This document shows, piece by piece, positions 43,447 through 55,600 of a DNA stretch of 64,000 nt; the first letter of the stretch is position 1; each line of letters opens with the position of its first letter. The position numbers and the translations under genes are program-made. The notes under the pieces were generated by a model. That model worked only from the letters and a program-made list of their open reading frames with translations. It had not been told where the DNA came from and did not search any database. The stretch spans positions 7,867,558 through 7,931,557 of the forward strand of contig JAJLRJ010000007.1 of the NCBI GenBank assembly GCA_024195265.1, written 5' to 3'. Origin of the DNA: Dendrophyllia cribrosa (taxonomy: Eukaryota > Cnidaria > Anthozoa > Scleractinia > Dendrophylliidae).

Positions 43447-43910
43447 TATTTAACCAGGGAGCCCACTCGCCTTGGCGGTTTTCAGTGGCGCCCTGCAAAT
43501 AATAAATTTTAACCTATATATTAAAAAATATACAAATCCTAGCTAAAAACATCATTAAAGATGTTAAAAAGACAATATCAAAAAGGTAAAAAGAGTTAAA
43601 CCTATTTCATTTAAAATTATTTCAAAAGTCCCTTAAGTTTGTCTCGCGAAAAAAAATTGCGTAATTGTAAAATGACGCATCTGTTGACGAAAGAGTGTGA
43701 CGAAACAAGTTGAAAGAGCCATTTTTTTTTTTTTTTTAAAAGTTGAAAGAGCCATGTTACACGTATTTTTGTTGTGCAACTTGAAGAAATTTGTTGCAGA
43801 AAGTATAAAACGATTCAACTTCAACAAAAACAAAAATTCAGTTGCATGAACAATTAACAATTTTTTTTGGGAGACAAGTTGCACGAAAAATTGTTGCGTG
43901 TAACAGCACC
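43047..43910. mobile_element. TIR element with GCTGTTACACG.AACAATTTTT ends
   Basis: The left 'gctgctgttacacgtaac', then 'aatttttcctgcaacttgtc', is inverted at the right as 'gacaagttgcacgaaaaatt' and 'gttgcgtgtaacagcacc'. It contains (ATT)n at 43141-43175 and (TAA)n at 43409-43443, with no transposase. Confidence 0.75.
43409..43443 (+). repeat. (TAA)n microsatellite
   Basis: About 11-12 perfect TAA units lie inside the TIR element. A shorter (AAT/ATT) tract with a strand switch is at 43141-43175. Confidence 0.9.
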
Positions 43911-43914
43911 TTAA

Positions 43915-44323
43915 GGCGGTGCTCTACCTGAATGCCATTTTTCCGCCACATAACATGGCTTTAATGGAAATATCTCGTTCACGTTTCAAGCAATCCAAAA
44001 ACCCTTCGCTCATTACATGAATCTATGTTGTGGGATGTTTTGTAAATTTTTGGGTGAGTTTTGAGTATTTCGGGGAGGAAATAGTTTTTCTCAACGGATT
44101 GGTAAAATTTAGAGAAATAAGAAATATTGAAGATTTAGTGAAGTTTTAAAATTAGAATTTGTCGTTAATAATTTATAGACGGACACCAAGTTAGTCCACA
44201 AGCAACCTGGGGTGCTCTTACGTGGGTATCAACTGTCTGTAAGTGTTCCAAAAATCATTTTCTTTCTCCTATCCCTTCCTAAAACCTCTTAAAATTTCAT
44301 TAAAATTCAGGTAGAGCCCCGCC
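43915..44323. mobile_element. TTAA-flanked MITE with GGCGG.GCTCTACC ends
   Basis: TTAA at 43911-43914 and 44324-44327 brackets inverted ends (GGCGGTGCTCTACCTGAAT and ATTCAGGTAGAGCCCCGCC). Length is 409 bp, immediately abutting the previous element. Confidence 0.8.
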
Positions 44324-44399
44324 TTAAGACCGGCTCAGACATCTTGAAAAGTCGTAATCAATAAGACTAAAAAACACTAGTTTTCTTTAGAAAAATGAT

Positions 44400-44590
44400 A
44401 TAGAAAGCTTTAGTGACATCGGAAAATTTAACGCCTTTTGTTTTTGGAGGGATTAAAATTGTCGTTTTGGGTACGAAATAAGGCCAGTTAGGGTTTTTGG
44501 AAAGAAAAAAGCAGCTTGTATAAAAATCGTGGGATAAGATTCCTTTCCCTAAAATTGTCTGTCGCTAAAATATTTAGCTAAGAGACGGAC
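44400..44590 (-). mobile_element. single-unit relative of the minisatellite-bearing element
   Basis: Read on the minus strand it matches both flanks of the 38.7-39.6 kb array ('gcgacagacaattttaggga'; 'ggaaaggaatcttatccc'; 'atccctccaaaaacaaaagg'). It holds only one copy of the 'ggccttatttcgtaccc' unit, so it represents the unexpanded element. Confidence 0.85.
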
Positions 44591-44604
44591 CATTTAATTT
44601 TTGT

Positions 44605-44622
44605 GGGGGGGGGGGGGGGGGG
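44605..44622 (+). repeat. 18-base poly-G tract
   Basis: An uninterrupted G run lies just outside the single-unit element. A C-rich stretch at 44775-44798 and the repeated 'aaattaaatgg' word form a loose inverted pair with this edge. Confidence 0.85.
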
Positions 44623-45180
44623 TGGTCAATTTCTTCTGAGTATGAATTTTTTTTTAGCATCACTATTTGCAAGAATTTTACCAAAATGCTTGAATTTTTT
44701 TTTCACGTGCTTTCTTGCGCACGATTTTTTTTCTCTTAAATTTCTTCTGCAGGAATTTTTTTTTGTAATTGCCCAACCCCCACCCCCCCCTCCCCCCGCA
44801 ACAAAAATTAAATGGGCAAATTTGTTTGAATATATATATTTTGTTTTTATTCTTTTGTTTACTCTTTCATCGCCTTACCGTAAGGATCAGTTTGCCGTTT
44901 TCTGATTTTCTGCAAAAATTAAATGGTCCGTCCCAAAGAGAACCGAAAAGACCAAATTGTATTAGATTTCATCAGAAACCCATAATTGGGTTGAAACGTG
45001 CAACTGTCTCTTGTTCGCTTCAAAACAAGCTTCTGATTATTCAATTTGCTAAGAAGTTGTTACAGCCATATTTAGAAAATCAAGATAAAAATATTGACCA
45101 ATCAATTCGCTAGAACAACTTGCTTCCAATCTCGAGGGACCGAGGGGTTTCCAAATATGGTACTAAGCAAAAAGTGAATA

Positions 45181-45367
45181 CAGTGGAACCCCGCCTTACG
45201 GTCACCTCGTTAATACGGTCACCTCGTTATTACGGTCACTTTTTTTTGTCCCGGCGAAACGCGCGCCCATACATTTTCTTATAATGAAACCCCGTTAATG
45301 CGGCCACCCCGTTAATACGGCCAAATTTTCATGGCCCGTTGGTGACCGTATTAACGGGGTTCCACTG
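45181..45367. mobile_element. pogo/Tigger-type MITE with TA target site
   Basis: The ends CAGTGGAACCCCG and CGGGGTTCCACTG are perfectly inverted and flanked by TA (45179-45180, 45368-45369). Internal 'gttaatacggtcacc' repeats are mirrored. Length is 187 bp. These are the typical features of pogo/Tigger-derived MITEs. Confidence 0.9.
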
Positions 45368-45914
45368 TATTCGAAAGCTGTGAATGCGCGTTACACGTTT
45401 CAACCCACTTATGGGTTTCTGATTTCATATAATGTCCTTTAAAGGCACTACAATGATATGGAAATACAGCACACCATTCCAAGCCTTTCCCTAAACATTC
45501 CTCGTAGTGCCCTGAATAAATGTCTTTGAAACGACAGATACAGCCAGTATATATGTGAAAAAATATATTCTTGTAATATAATATAATAGTTCTGTACTAG
45601 ACAAATGACAGCCTCCTCAAACATCAGCTGTTGGATTAAGATTAATTATGTGAAAAACACGAGGACATATTTAGCAAATCTGGTTGTATTGATATGATAG
45701 TTTTGGTCAATCTGACTGTGCTGTTTCCTAGCGACGCATAAATATTGATAATGTCGTCATGATTAAATATCAATGAATGCCAGGAGCCGCTTTGTATGTT
45801 TTCAAGGGTGCCGCAATATTACACCTCTTTAATTTTTAAAAATATGTTCTCCAACTTTAAAATCGGAGTCATTATTTTTGTTTGCTTGTAACCTTACAAA
45901 GAAGAATGTGATGA

Positions 45915-45941
45915 GGGGGGGGGGGGGGGGGGGGGGGGGGG
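45915..45941 (+). repeat. 27-base poly-G tract
   Basis: An uninterrupted G run lies between 'gtgatga' and 'cgtttaaatg'. Confidence 0.9.
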
Positions 45942-46625
45942 CGTTTAAATGAATGGAGGCGTTTATTCAAGTAAATAGCCCTGGGGCAATGTTAAACATG
46001 CAGCGAGCCTATAAAATAAAAAGACACACTCTTCCACTTATTTGATTAGTAATGGCGGAAGCGGACGCTAAAGTAATGGTCCGAAAGAGATGGACTCAAC
46101 GATTGGTTTATCCGAACAACTGATTAAGCCTATGTGGAATAAAACAAGCAAAATGATAACTATTCCGAGCATGTTATAAGACCTTATGACCACTTTCCTC
46201 ATCAGGACTCTTGCTACAGCTAACAAAGTTTTCAGTTGTTGTTTCTGTTCTGGAAAGTACGTGCTTCTTTGCCGACTATATTTGACTCCTAGCAGGAAGG
46301 AAGAAGTGGTTCTGTATCAATTTCCAATTCACGTAAAACTTCCCGTATAAAGTTGATGAAGGAAGTACATTGGAGACTCATTGGAAGTTGTAGGAAATTT
46401 TAGCCAAAAGGAAGTGGCGCTTACACTCACAGAACATCGTTTTACGTAGTTACCGCTGACAAACTTGGCGCGGCAAAAAAATAATATTGACAAAGAGCAG
46501 AGGCAGAAGTCATTTTGAGGAGATATCGAATGCCCTTAGTCCGTCCTTTGATTTACGCTATTTTAACGTCCACAGAGGACGTACGACAACTTTACGGCGT
46601 TTAATCCTTCGGGAAAGAGGTTAGA

Positions 46626-46671
46626 ATGACTTCTGTATTAAAGTGGGGATCTAAAAAAGGCAAACCACAAG
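46626..46671 (+). CDS. GULP1: GULP1-like exon 1 (tentative start)
   Basis: The ATG opens MTSVLKWGSKKGKPQ, a short basic leader like the Arg/Lys-rich N termini of GULP1. The donor CAAG|GTAAAG leaves phase 1, which fits the next recognised exon (starting GT). One exon of length 3n for the first PTB strand probably lies between. Confidence 0.55.
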
Positions 46672-49600
46672 GTAAAGTTGGATCGATTTGTGTCAGTTAC
46701 GAACTCACTGCTTGAAATTTTAGCGAGTGTTTGATTGAAGAAGGTCGGAAAACACTTAGGCGTGTTAACTTATATTTGATCTCTTTTAATAGAAAATTCA
46801 ACCGAGAAGAAATGGCTGCATTCAACAGATGCCATAGAACAGGGATCGGTAGTGTATTCTGTCAAGGTGAGATTAATTATTCTTACAAGAAATATAGTCC
46901 CATGCGGCTCAAACTTGCTGTCGGCGACCACATGTTGACAAGCATCATCCAATATAGCAGTCATTTAAAAGAAAGTTCCATTTCGGAAGTATGAAGGAGC
47001 TGTGCTTTGTGCCGACTTATTATCAGTCGATTTGCGTCGTTGGTCATTCGCAAAACATCCGATGCACTTCTAGTAGCAATTCAGTCTCTCTTCGCAGCTA
47101 AAAACCACGAGTGATAAATGAAAACAGATCAAATTTCCATTCACCAAAACAACACTTGCTATTTTAGCTGTTTTAGTAAAAGAAGCTAGTGATATCTGCG
47201 GGTTAAAGCATAATTTAACTCCCAATTGGCCCGGAAACTACAAGTTATTGCGCGAGTAATTCTCACAAGCCAATAACTAGCGATTTTGCTCTAAATTATC
47301 AAGCGGTTTTGTGGGAAAGCAAATCCTGGCATGCAGTAATAAGATTAAGCTTTACAACTGAATAGATGACAGTGAAGAGATATGAAACACAAAATTGCCC
47401 AGAATCGACCTACAGTTCGCGTATTTTATAGTCTTTCAATTCATACACTTGAGCTCCATCAATTAAACATGTACTGCATCTCTGATCATTATTTTCGAGT
47501 TAATGAATCGAACGACAAGTGAGCAATTTGAAAGCTTAATATATTTAGTACTGCATCACGCACCTTCTAGATAACTTGGTACTGATTTCCCTATCCAGAG
47601 GAAGAATGTTCACCCGCTTGCTAATGACGCCCTCTATAATTATATTTTTGTAAAATAATTTCACTGTTCTTCCGATTTCACAGTAAAAATAAAGTGATTG
47701 TTTAATAATAATGCGGCTAATTGCATTCATCACAAAAGACAAGTGTTTGCTTTCATTTTATCTTTTTTTGTCCGGTTGAATGCTTGCATATTTTGATCTT
47801 ATGCAGTCAATAATATTGTATTACATTGTATAGTTTAACACTTTAAGGAAAATGGGTAACAGCTACGAATTGCAAAATTTTATACCTGGGGATTTCTATT
47901 TGGGCAGATTTCACAACACATATAGAGTTTATAGAAAATTGAAAAACTCCCATTAACTACTATGACAACCATAAAATTTAAAAAGGTGCTAATATATGTC
48001 ACCATTTTAGTGGTACTTTAGAAAGCCCAAAACACTTATTTATATCATTGAAAACCCAAAAATAATTGTCTAGATTGGCTTAAAGTTATTCTGCTGGTGC
48101 TCTAAAAGTAAAATTGTGTCTTGAGCTATATATGGCCAGGATGGAACTGGATTGCAACTTGAAAAGATTGTCCCAATTTTTTTAACTTTATTGCCTTCTG
48201 TCTTGGAAAAACATGCTAAAAGTCTGATTATGGTTTATTCTCTCTTCGAAAATTCAGTTGATATTCTTTCTTTTAGTGTTCTATGAGCATTTTGTATACA
48301 GTAAAACCCCACATAAGAACCTGTATTTTCCAAGTTAGCCTAAAAAGATTTTTATATCATTGGTGCTAATTACTGGGAAATTAGGCTACAGGTATATTTA
48401 CAGGTTCCTATTTTATTAAGAAAAAAATGTGGTTCCTGGAAGAGTATTGGTGCAGCCTATTATTTATAGAAAAAATGAATATAATTATGTCTAAATGACT
48501 TCAATCTTAAAAAATACAAACCTATTCTTGGTTATCTTAACGTTAGAGTGTATCTATACATCCTGAAATGACATTACAAGGGATCTGACTCATTTTCCTT
48601 GCCTGGTAGAACTTTTTTTATTTCATCAGATTTGAATTCCTTAGTAGTAAATTATAAAATAAGAACCTTTTCAAATTTTAGGCTAAAACAGGTTCTCATG
48701 TAATGGGGGTCAAAAATAGAAAATCTTAGCCTTACTTAAACAGGTTTTTAATGAGCGGATCTGTACGGATAGTTCGCAGTTGTTTCTCAGAAAATAGTGC
48801 TGTTTTGCCTTCACTGTTGCTGTCGTTGAGTTGAGAAATCGGGAGCAAACTGCAGTGGACATCACAGCATGCCACCAGCGGAGCGAGATACAGCTACAAA
48901 CTAAAAACCAGGTTCTTATAATTTTATGCAGTGTTTTACTCAGGGCTTCTGATAGGTCGCGGAAAAAAAGGTCAAATTTCCCGGGATTTTCAGAGACAAA
49001 TTCGCGTTAAAAACGGTCGCTTTTGCAGGAATTTTCGGGGCTAATTTCGGCCATCCTTAGTAACCAGGCTAAATAAAAATATGTGCTCAAGAAATTTGTA
49101 CAGTCAGAAAACGGGTAAGTTTATGAGTAAAAAGAAACAGAAATTCGCGGAAACCAGGTTAGTTTATGAATTCCAGAGATGCTTTGGAAACTTAGAACTC
49201 AGCGAAAAATGATAAATTTCTCCTGATAAATTGTACTCGTCCTGTCGGACAAGTGCTTTTGGAAATCCACTTGCCCCAGATCAAGAAGTACTCATCTCAG
49301 ACGAGCGGACGAGTGGAAGTTTTTTGCCCTGCTGTTGTACCGACATGTATTTGGTAATATTTCTAGCGGTATTTTGCGTGTTTTTGTAAATTTTGTGGGA
49401 TTTTGCGGATTTACCTGAATTTCGCGGCTCCACGACCGTGCGAAATATCAGAAGCCCTGTTTACTGTATGACAAAGATACTGAAAAACATCAAAACCCCC
49501 ATGACATAGCTCCTTAAGACAATTTAATGTTATTTGTTCTACTGTAGCTTCTAGGTTCTACAGAGGTTGCCCAAGCTAAGGGAACAGAAGTTGTGAGAGA

Positions 49601-52600
49601 AGCCATAAAGAAAGTTAGGGTAAATAATTCATTCATTGATTACTGTTATTACATCACATCAATACATCACAACAGGAACAAATATCTTTTTATGTTCAGT
49701 TTTTCTTGTGCATTTAGATATGTGCTTTGGTTAAATTGCATTGGTACGCTTTGTGATTGTCTAAAAAATCTTGCACCACCTTCTCAACCAATCAGAAGTA
49801 GTAATAGATCACTTACATAGTGTCTATACAACACAGTTCTTGGCACTTTACAATCAGTTAAAAATAAGAACAAGAAGTACAACCAAAACTAATATTTTAT
49901 TATGACTAAGCGAGTGCATGTCAATGCATGTGAGTAAGTTACTCACAATCTACGAAAATAAATCTATGAAATAATCTACAAAAATTACTCCTTAGAACAC
50001 TTGATAATGCTGATTCGTACATTGACGTGCCCACAATAATAGACATGATTTCTTGATATTCTGCTTTGTTTTATTTTATTCTGATGTGTGAAAATAATAA
50101 CCGACTTGTTAAATGTCTCACTCAAAATCTTGTAAGACTCAGTTTATTTATTTATCTACCAATTTATTGATCTCCATATTTTATTTGTAATGTGATTTCT
50201 TATTTGTTTATTTATTTATAAAATCACCCGCCTCGATTATGAGCTTGATGCTACCTGCGGGTGCCTATAATTTTGAAAATAATCTATTTGTTTAATAAAA
50301 GATTGAGATTGAGATTAAGATTGTCTCACATTTGGCACTTGCTACATGTGGGGGGGATTGTACATTTGTATTTGCTGTGAGCTCTGATTGGCTCATTGAA
50401 TTCTCTACATCTGTTGTGATTGGCCAGAGTAATTACTTTGGTTTGGTTTTACAACACTCAATTGAAAACTGCTAATCTGTAGACTTACAAAATGTATTTA
50501 AACCATACAACCAATACTAAAGATAACTACTTTTGATGTCTTGACTCACACAGTCACTGCATATAACTGGTCTTCTTGTTATAGTTTTGTCCCATCAAAA
50601 CAGTTCACTATCAACAGATAACACTTGTCCCCAACATTTCAACATCTGACATTTAAACTACTTAACAAAACTTGGCATTTAGCAAAATAGCAAAGTGGGC
50701 ATTGTGAAAACATAGAGAGCAAAGGATTACAATAAATAATCTGTTGTTTTGCTGGATTAAATTACTTCCAAGAGTGCAAAATGTCAAGCGACACAAAAAG
50801 ACCTTAAAAGAGTTTTATTTTAATAAATGCCAACTCAACCAAATTAAAAAACACTGCTTCTCTACCTGTTTATCAAATATCTTGTAAGAAAAAAGTTTAT
50901 TATTTCAACTTTTATATAATAGATGTATATGTTGCAGGTAAAATCCGGTCTTAGGTAAACCCTAATGCCAGCACAAAGCTAGCTTATGAATGGGGTTAGT
51001 TTCTAGAGAAACTGTGGTGCTGCGTCGGTGGGGGGATGAAACACGAGAATTTAGTTTTATCGACTGAGTCGATAAGGTAAATTGACCACCGTAAAAAGAT
51101 TCAAATAGCTGACGTTTCGAGCGCTAGCCCTTCGTCGGAGCGAATCAAGGAATTGTGGGTAGTGTGTGGTTTTATATAGTAAGCGGTGGAGCTACGCTAT
51201 TGGTGGAAATTTGGTGACGTGAAAAACAAATGTAGATTAGTTGAATGAAAAGCGTTCGTTGATTCCGTGGGGTTTGAGAGTGCCGATTTGAAAGATGATT
51301 TTTTGTTCTAGGTTTTTACGGCTTTCTGTGTTACCCTGGTGTAGGGAAAGGCCGCAGATTGTCATGTGTTGTTTAGAATGGTTAGTAAGATTAAAATGGC
51401 GCGCGACTGGTTTGGATGCGTCTTTGTCATTTTTTTCAACGTCTCGGAGATGTTCACGAAAACGGTCGCCCAGTCTCCTCCCTGTTTCGCCAATGTATAT
51501 CTTTTTGCAAAAAGTACATGTAATGCAGTAGATAACATTTACGGAGGTGCATGTAAAACGATCAGTGATTTTAATAGATCGTTTGGGTCCTGTTATTTTG
51601 TCCGCATTGTGAATGAAAGGACAAGTGTTACATCGTGTGCGTGTGCATTTGAAAGTTCCCGGTACATCGTCAGATTTCAGTGCGCTCGTAACTAGAAAGT
51701 TGCCTATGTTTTTGTCACGTTTGAATGAAATTAGTGGGGGTTGTGAAAAAATTCTGCCAGTTTCGGGGTCGTTTTGGAGTAATTTGAAATTTTTTAAAAT
51801 GATGCTTTTGACTGTGTTGTTGTGTGGGTGGAAAGTGAGGGTGAATGGAATTCTCTCGTTCTCTTCCTTCTGTGGCGTTTGTAGTGCTGACTGTCTGTCG
51901 ATCTGTTGTGCACGTTGTTGGCCCGTATTAACAACAGAGTCAGGGTACCCACGTTTCTTGAAAAACTGGCACATTTCTTCTGATTTGTTGGAAAAATCAG
52001 AGTCATCACTACATAGACGTCGAAGTCTGAGAAATTGAGAATACGGAATGGCGTTTTTAACGTGCGATGGATGTGAGGATGAATGTAACAGATAACTGTG
52101 GGAATCTGTAGGTTTGTAGTGCACACTTGTGGATAAACTGTTACCGTTGATTGAAATATTAATGTCAAGAAAAGCGACTGAGGTTTCGGAAATTTCCCAG
52201 GTATATTTTAGAGCTGGATGAAAAGTATTGACAGAAGTTATGAATTGATTAAGTTCCTCTTTACTGGAAGAGGTAGCGCCAATGCAATCATCGATGTAAC
52301 GGCCGTAGAGTTCGGGTTTGGTTCCGTGGTACTGATTAAAAAATTTGTCTTCGATGTGGCCTACAAAAAGGTTAGCGTAGCTTGGTCCCATTTTGGTGCC
52401 CATGGCGACTCCATTTACTTGTTTGTAGTAGTTTTGGGAAAATGAAAAACAGTTAAGTGTCAAAACTAATTCGGCTAAGCGGAGCAGTGTTTCTGAGCTT
52501 GGGTTTTGAATGGAGCGCTGGTCGAAAAAATATTTTAGTGCTTGAAGTCCTTCGTCATTGGGGATGACGGTATATAAAGAGGTAATGTCCATAGCTAGCT

Positions 52601-55600
52601 TACATGTACATGTACCTAGATTGATTATTGGGTACACATTTAACCTACACACTGTATATTGAAAACTGATTCAACCTGAGAATGGATTTTACCTGAATAA
52701 ATCACTGGCCAGGACTTTCAAGAGAGCCATTTAATCATGATGGGGCATATATTTTTTGGGTGTTACAGTGTACATGCAAATCCATGTCAGTGCTGGAAAT
52801 AATGTTTCTAACTTAGAAGGTAATGTGTCAGACATTTTTACAAAATTGGTTGAATGGGTATTTGCCATATTGGATTTTCCCTGAGGACACAAACTATTAG
52901 CATGCATGACTTGTTATAAGAAGTTTAATATTCTGCAGTTTGCAATGCATTCTAGAGGGACTTCAAATTTTCTGGAATGGAGAGAGCCTTTAACAGGAAA
53001 ATAAATCGTACAAACAGCATAAATTCTTTTTTGTAATGTTTTTGTTATTGTTCTTGTGCTCGGACACTACATGTATGTCCAGACATAATGTGAAATTAGT
53101 CTGACATTTTAGGATTTTGATCGGACAATGTCTGATAACTGACTGTTTTTTTCCAGCACCACAAGTTTCAGAATGGTATAAGGCTAATTCTTATCATTTG
53201 ATTTATTTGCTTCTGTGCGTGTATTGGTCTCAGTTATTTATATTTTGCTTTACTTTTGTAGTTTTCACAACAAATCAAGAAGAGTGAAGCTGGCTTAAAA
53301 GGAAGTAAATTGAAGAAGGTTGAGATAAAGATTTCTATTGACAACATAAAAGTTGAAGAAACAAAAACTAAGGTATCGTTCCTACTTTACTGTTTCTTCT
53401 TTTGCTACATTGTAAGTATTCGCTGATAAATTGTAATGTTCAATTTTTATTATAGGAGGTGCTCTATTCGTATCCACTTCATCGCATATCCTACTGTGCC
53501 GATGACAAGCGGGACAAAAAGCTGTTTGCTTTCATTGCAAAGGACACTGGAATGCCACAACATACATGTTATGTGTTTGAATGTGAGAAAATGGTAAGAA
53601 CAACTTACAGTAAAATAATATAATTAGAAAGCAGACTTGACAAATTAAAAGTAGCTGGCTGCCTGCAAAAATCATCACCTACTTTGTCACATCGGCTGGC
53701 TTCTTTGCTTACCAGAGTTCTTTAAAGGAGATGGCATTTAAAAAGATATCTGGTTGCTAATTCCAAGGTCTTCAAACTTCAAATTTTTCTGACAATTACC
53801 CAATCTCCAGCATCGTAGAAGTACCTCCATTTTTACATCAAGGGTGTGTTTTGGGTATTAAAACCATCCAGATTCTTTCTTTCTCTGACAATTTGCATAT
53901 GTTATTTTTAAATTGAAGGCTGAAGAGCTTACATTAACAGTGGGACAGGCATTTGACCTGGCTTATCGGCGATTTCTCGAAAAGAAATCTTCCAATCAAA
54001 ATCAGACCAAAAAGCTTTCTGAGATGGAAGAGAAGATTAAGACAGCAGAAGAAGAGAAGGAAGCATTAAAGCAAAAGATCGCTGAATTGGAGATCGCCGC
54101 AAAACAGGGACCACCATCTAGTAATGGCAGTAATGAGGTAATCTATCCTGAAAATTTCCGAGAATGATGTATTGAACAACGAAACTGTTACCGGTATTAA
54201 TTTTAATAGTGCAAAAAAAGGTCATTAATTTTTAGCACACATTAACTTCTTGCATTTGCAATTTAATGCAGGGTTTGAGCTAGGATTTGATCACTGGGGA
54301 ACAATTTGTCCCCCTGGCTAAATTTTAGGGGGACAGACAAATGAAGACGTCGGAGCATGTCCAACCTATGTCGAATTTGAGACCTTTTTTTGTTTTTCGC
54401 GCTCATTTTGCCTCATTTTTGGCATGTAATCTACAAATTAATTGCAAAACATTGTTCAGAATTTTTTTATGCTGTAGTTTCCGTCGTTTTAGAGAAATAA
54501 TGTATGCAAAAAACAAAAATTAACTAAACTCCCTGTCTTTCCGTTGAATCCCGCTCGAGAAAATGAATCCCAAAGTTTACCCGAATTTCTCGATTTTATG
54601 CCGAGGTTTTTTCACTTCAGATGGCCAAGTTTGGGCCCGTGCTGCTAAATCCCGCTCAAGAAAAATTTATCCCAAAGTTCATTCCCTCAAAATCGCTCCA
54701 TTTTTATCGCCGGATGGTCGGCAAAGGTGTCGCAAAGCATGTTGGGATATCAATGGCGACATCGAGCACGGAAGGCCCACCGAAACAAACTACGGAAAAT
54801 ATTATAAGTCTCGAAGCACTTCGGATATCGGGCATTTCGACTACGGCACGGGATGGCAAATGGGCCACAACTCACAACACTGGCCCTTTTCTGATCCGAA
54901 GTGATTCCAGACTTTCCCGCCGGCTCCGTCTTGCCAACCAACGTCTATTTTCACCTCGAGCGTGAAATGGCGATTTAGACACAAGGTGGGACAAGAAACA
55001 CGACTCGTTTCTTTGAGAGGTGCTAGAGACTTACGGATTTCAGGACTTAATGATGTCCTTCCATCACCGGACGGGCCTCAAACACACACGCTACGGACGA
55101 TGTGTTAACCGAAGCGAACTCGCGATCGATAAGCGAGCCAGGCGCGCGTAAATAGCGGTATTTTTGTTCAGGTTGTTGGCACTGGTCAAGAGCATTGCGG
55201 TCGCATAGTCTCACGGCCAATCTGCTTTTAATGGCGTCATTTTGGAGCACGTTTCGTACAGTTTTGGAAGGAACTACGCTCGGACGTACGGTCAAATCAC
55301 TAGAGGGCCAGAACTCATCTTTCTTCAGGTAGTTTAGTTTACAAATGTAGTTAATTTCACTTTTTATATACGTTTTTTTCTCTAAAATGACGGGAAAACC
55401 AGCATACAAATTTCGGAACGATGTTTTGAAGTTTATTTGTAGGTCACATGCCAAAAATGAGGCAAAATAAGTGCGAAAAGACAAAAAAGGTCTGAAATTC
55501 GACATACATGTAGGTTGATAATGCTCCGGACGCTTCAAATGTTTTTTTTTTGTTGTTGTTGTTTTCCAAAAAAAAATTTATGTTTATGCATAGACACAGG

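Larger units (their letters stand above)
42257..46625. other. intergenic, transposon-dense, between DNase I-like and GULP1-like genes
   Basis: No gene is seen. Recognised pieces, in order: half TIR element (about 42402-42450), palindrome (42950-43026), TIR element (43047-43910) with AAT microsatellites inside, TTAA element (43915-44323), single-unit relative of the 29-bp minisatellite (44400-44590), poly-G (44605-44622), pogo/Tigger MITE (45181-45367) and poly-G (45915-45941). The last 500 bases before 46626 are less repetitive and likely hold the next gene's promoter and 5' UTR. Confidence 0.55.
50995..52595 (-). mobile_element. 5'-truncated Penelope-like retroelement
   Basis: The minus strand carries the C-terminal part of a Penelope-type polymerase with a GIY-YIG endonuclease (51237-52594). 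A non-coding 3' region follows, with a hammerhead-like fold at 51098-51146 and the words 'ttatcgactgagtcgataa' beyond. RT similarity starts at motif A, so the 5' part is missing. The flanking words 'ggtaaaatccggtct' (50937) and 'ggattttacctg' (52684) are inverted, suggesting it landed in a pre-existing TIR repeat. It lies in a GULP1-like intron, antisense to the gene. Confidence 0.85.

Noticed and set aside
51295..52038. Several + strand frames of 78-141 codons
   Set aside because: They are antisense shadows of the Penelope-like polymerase on the minus strand.
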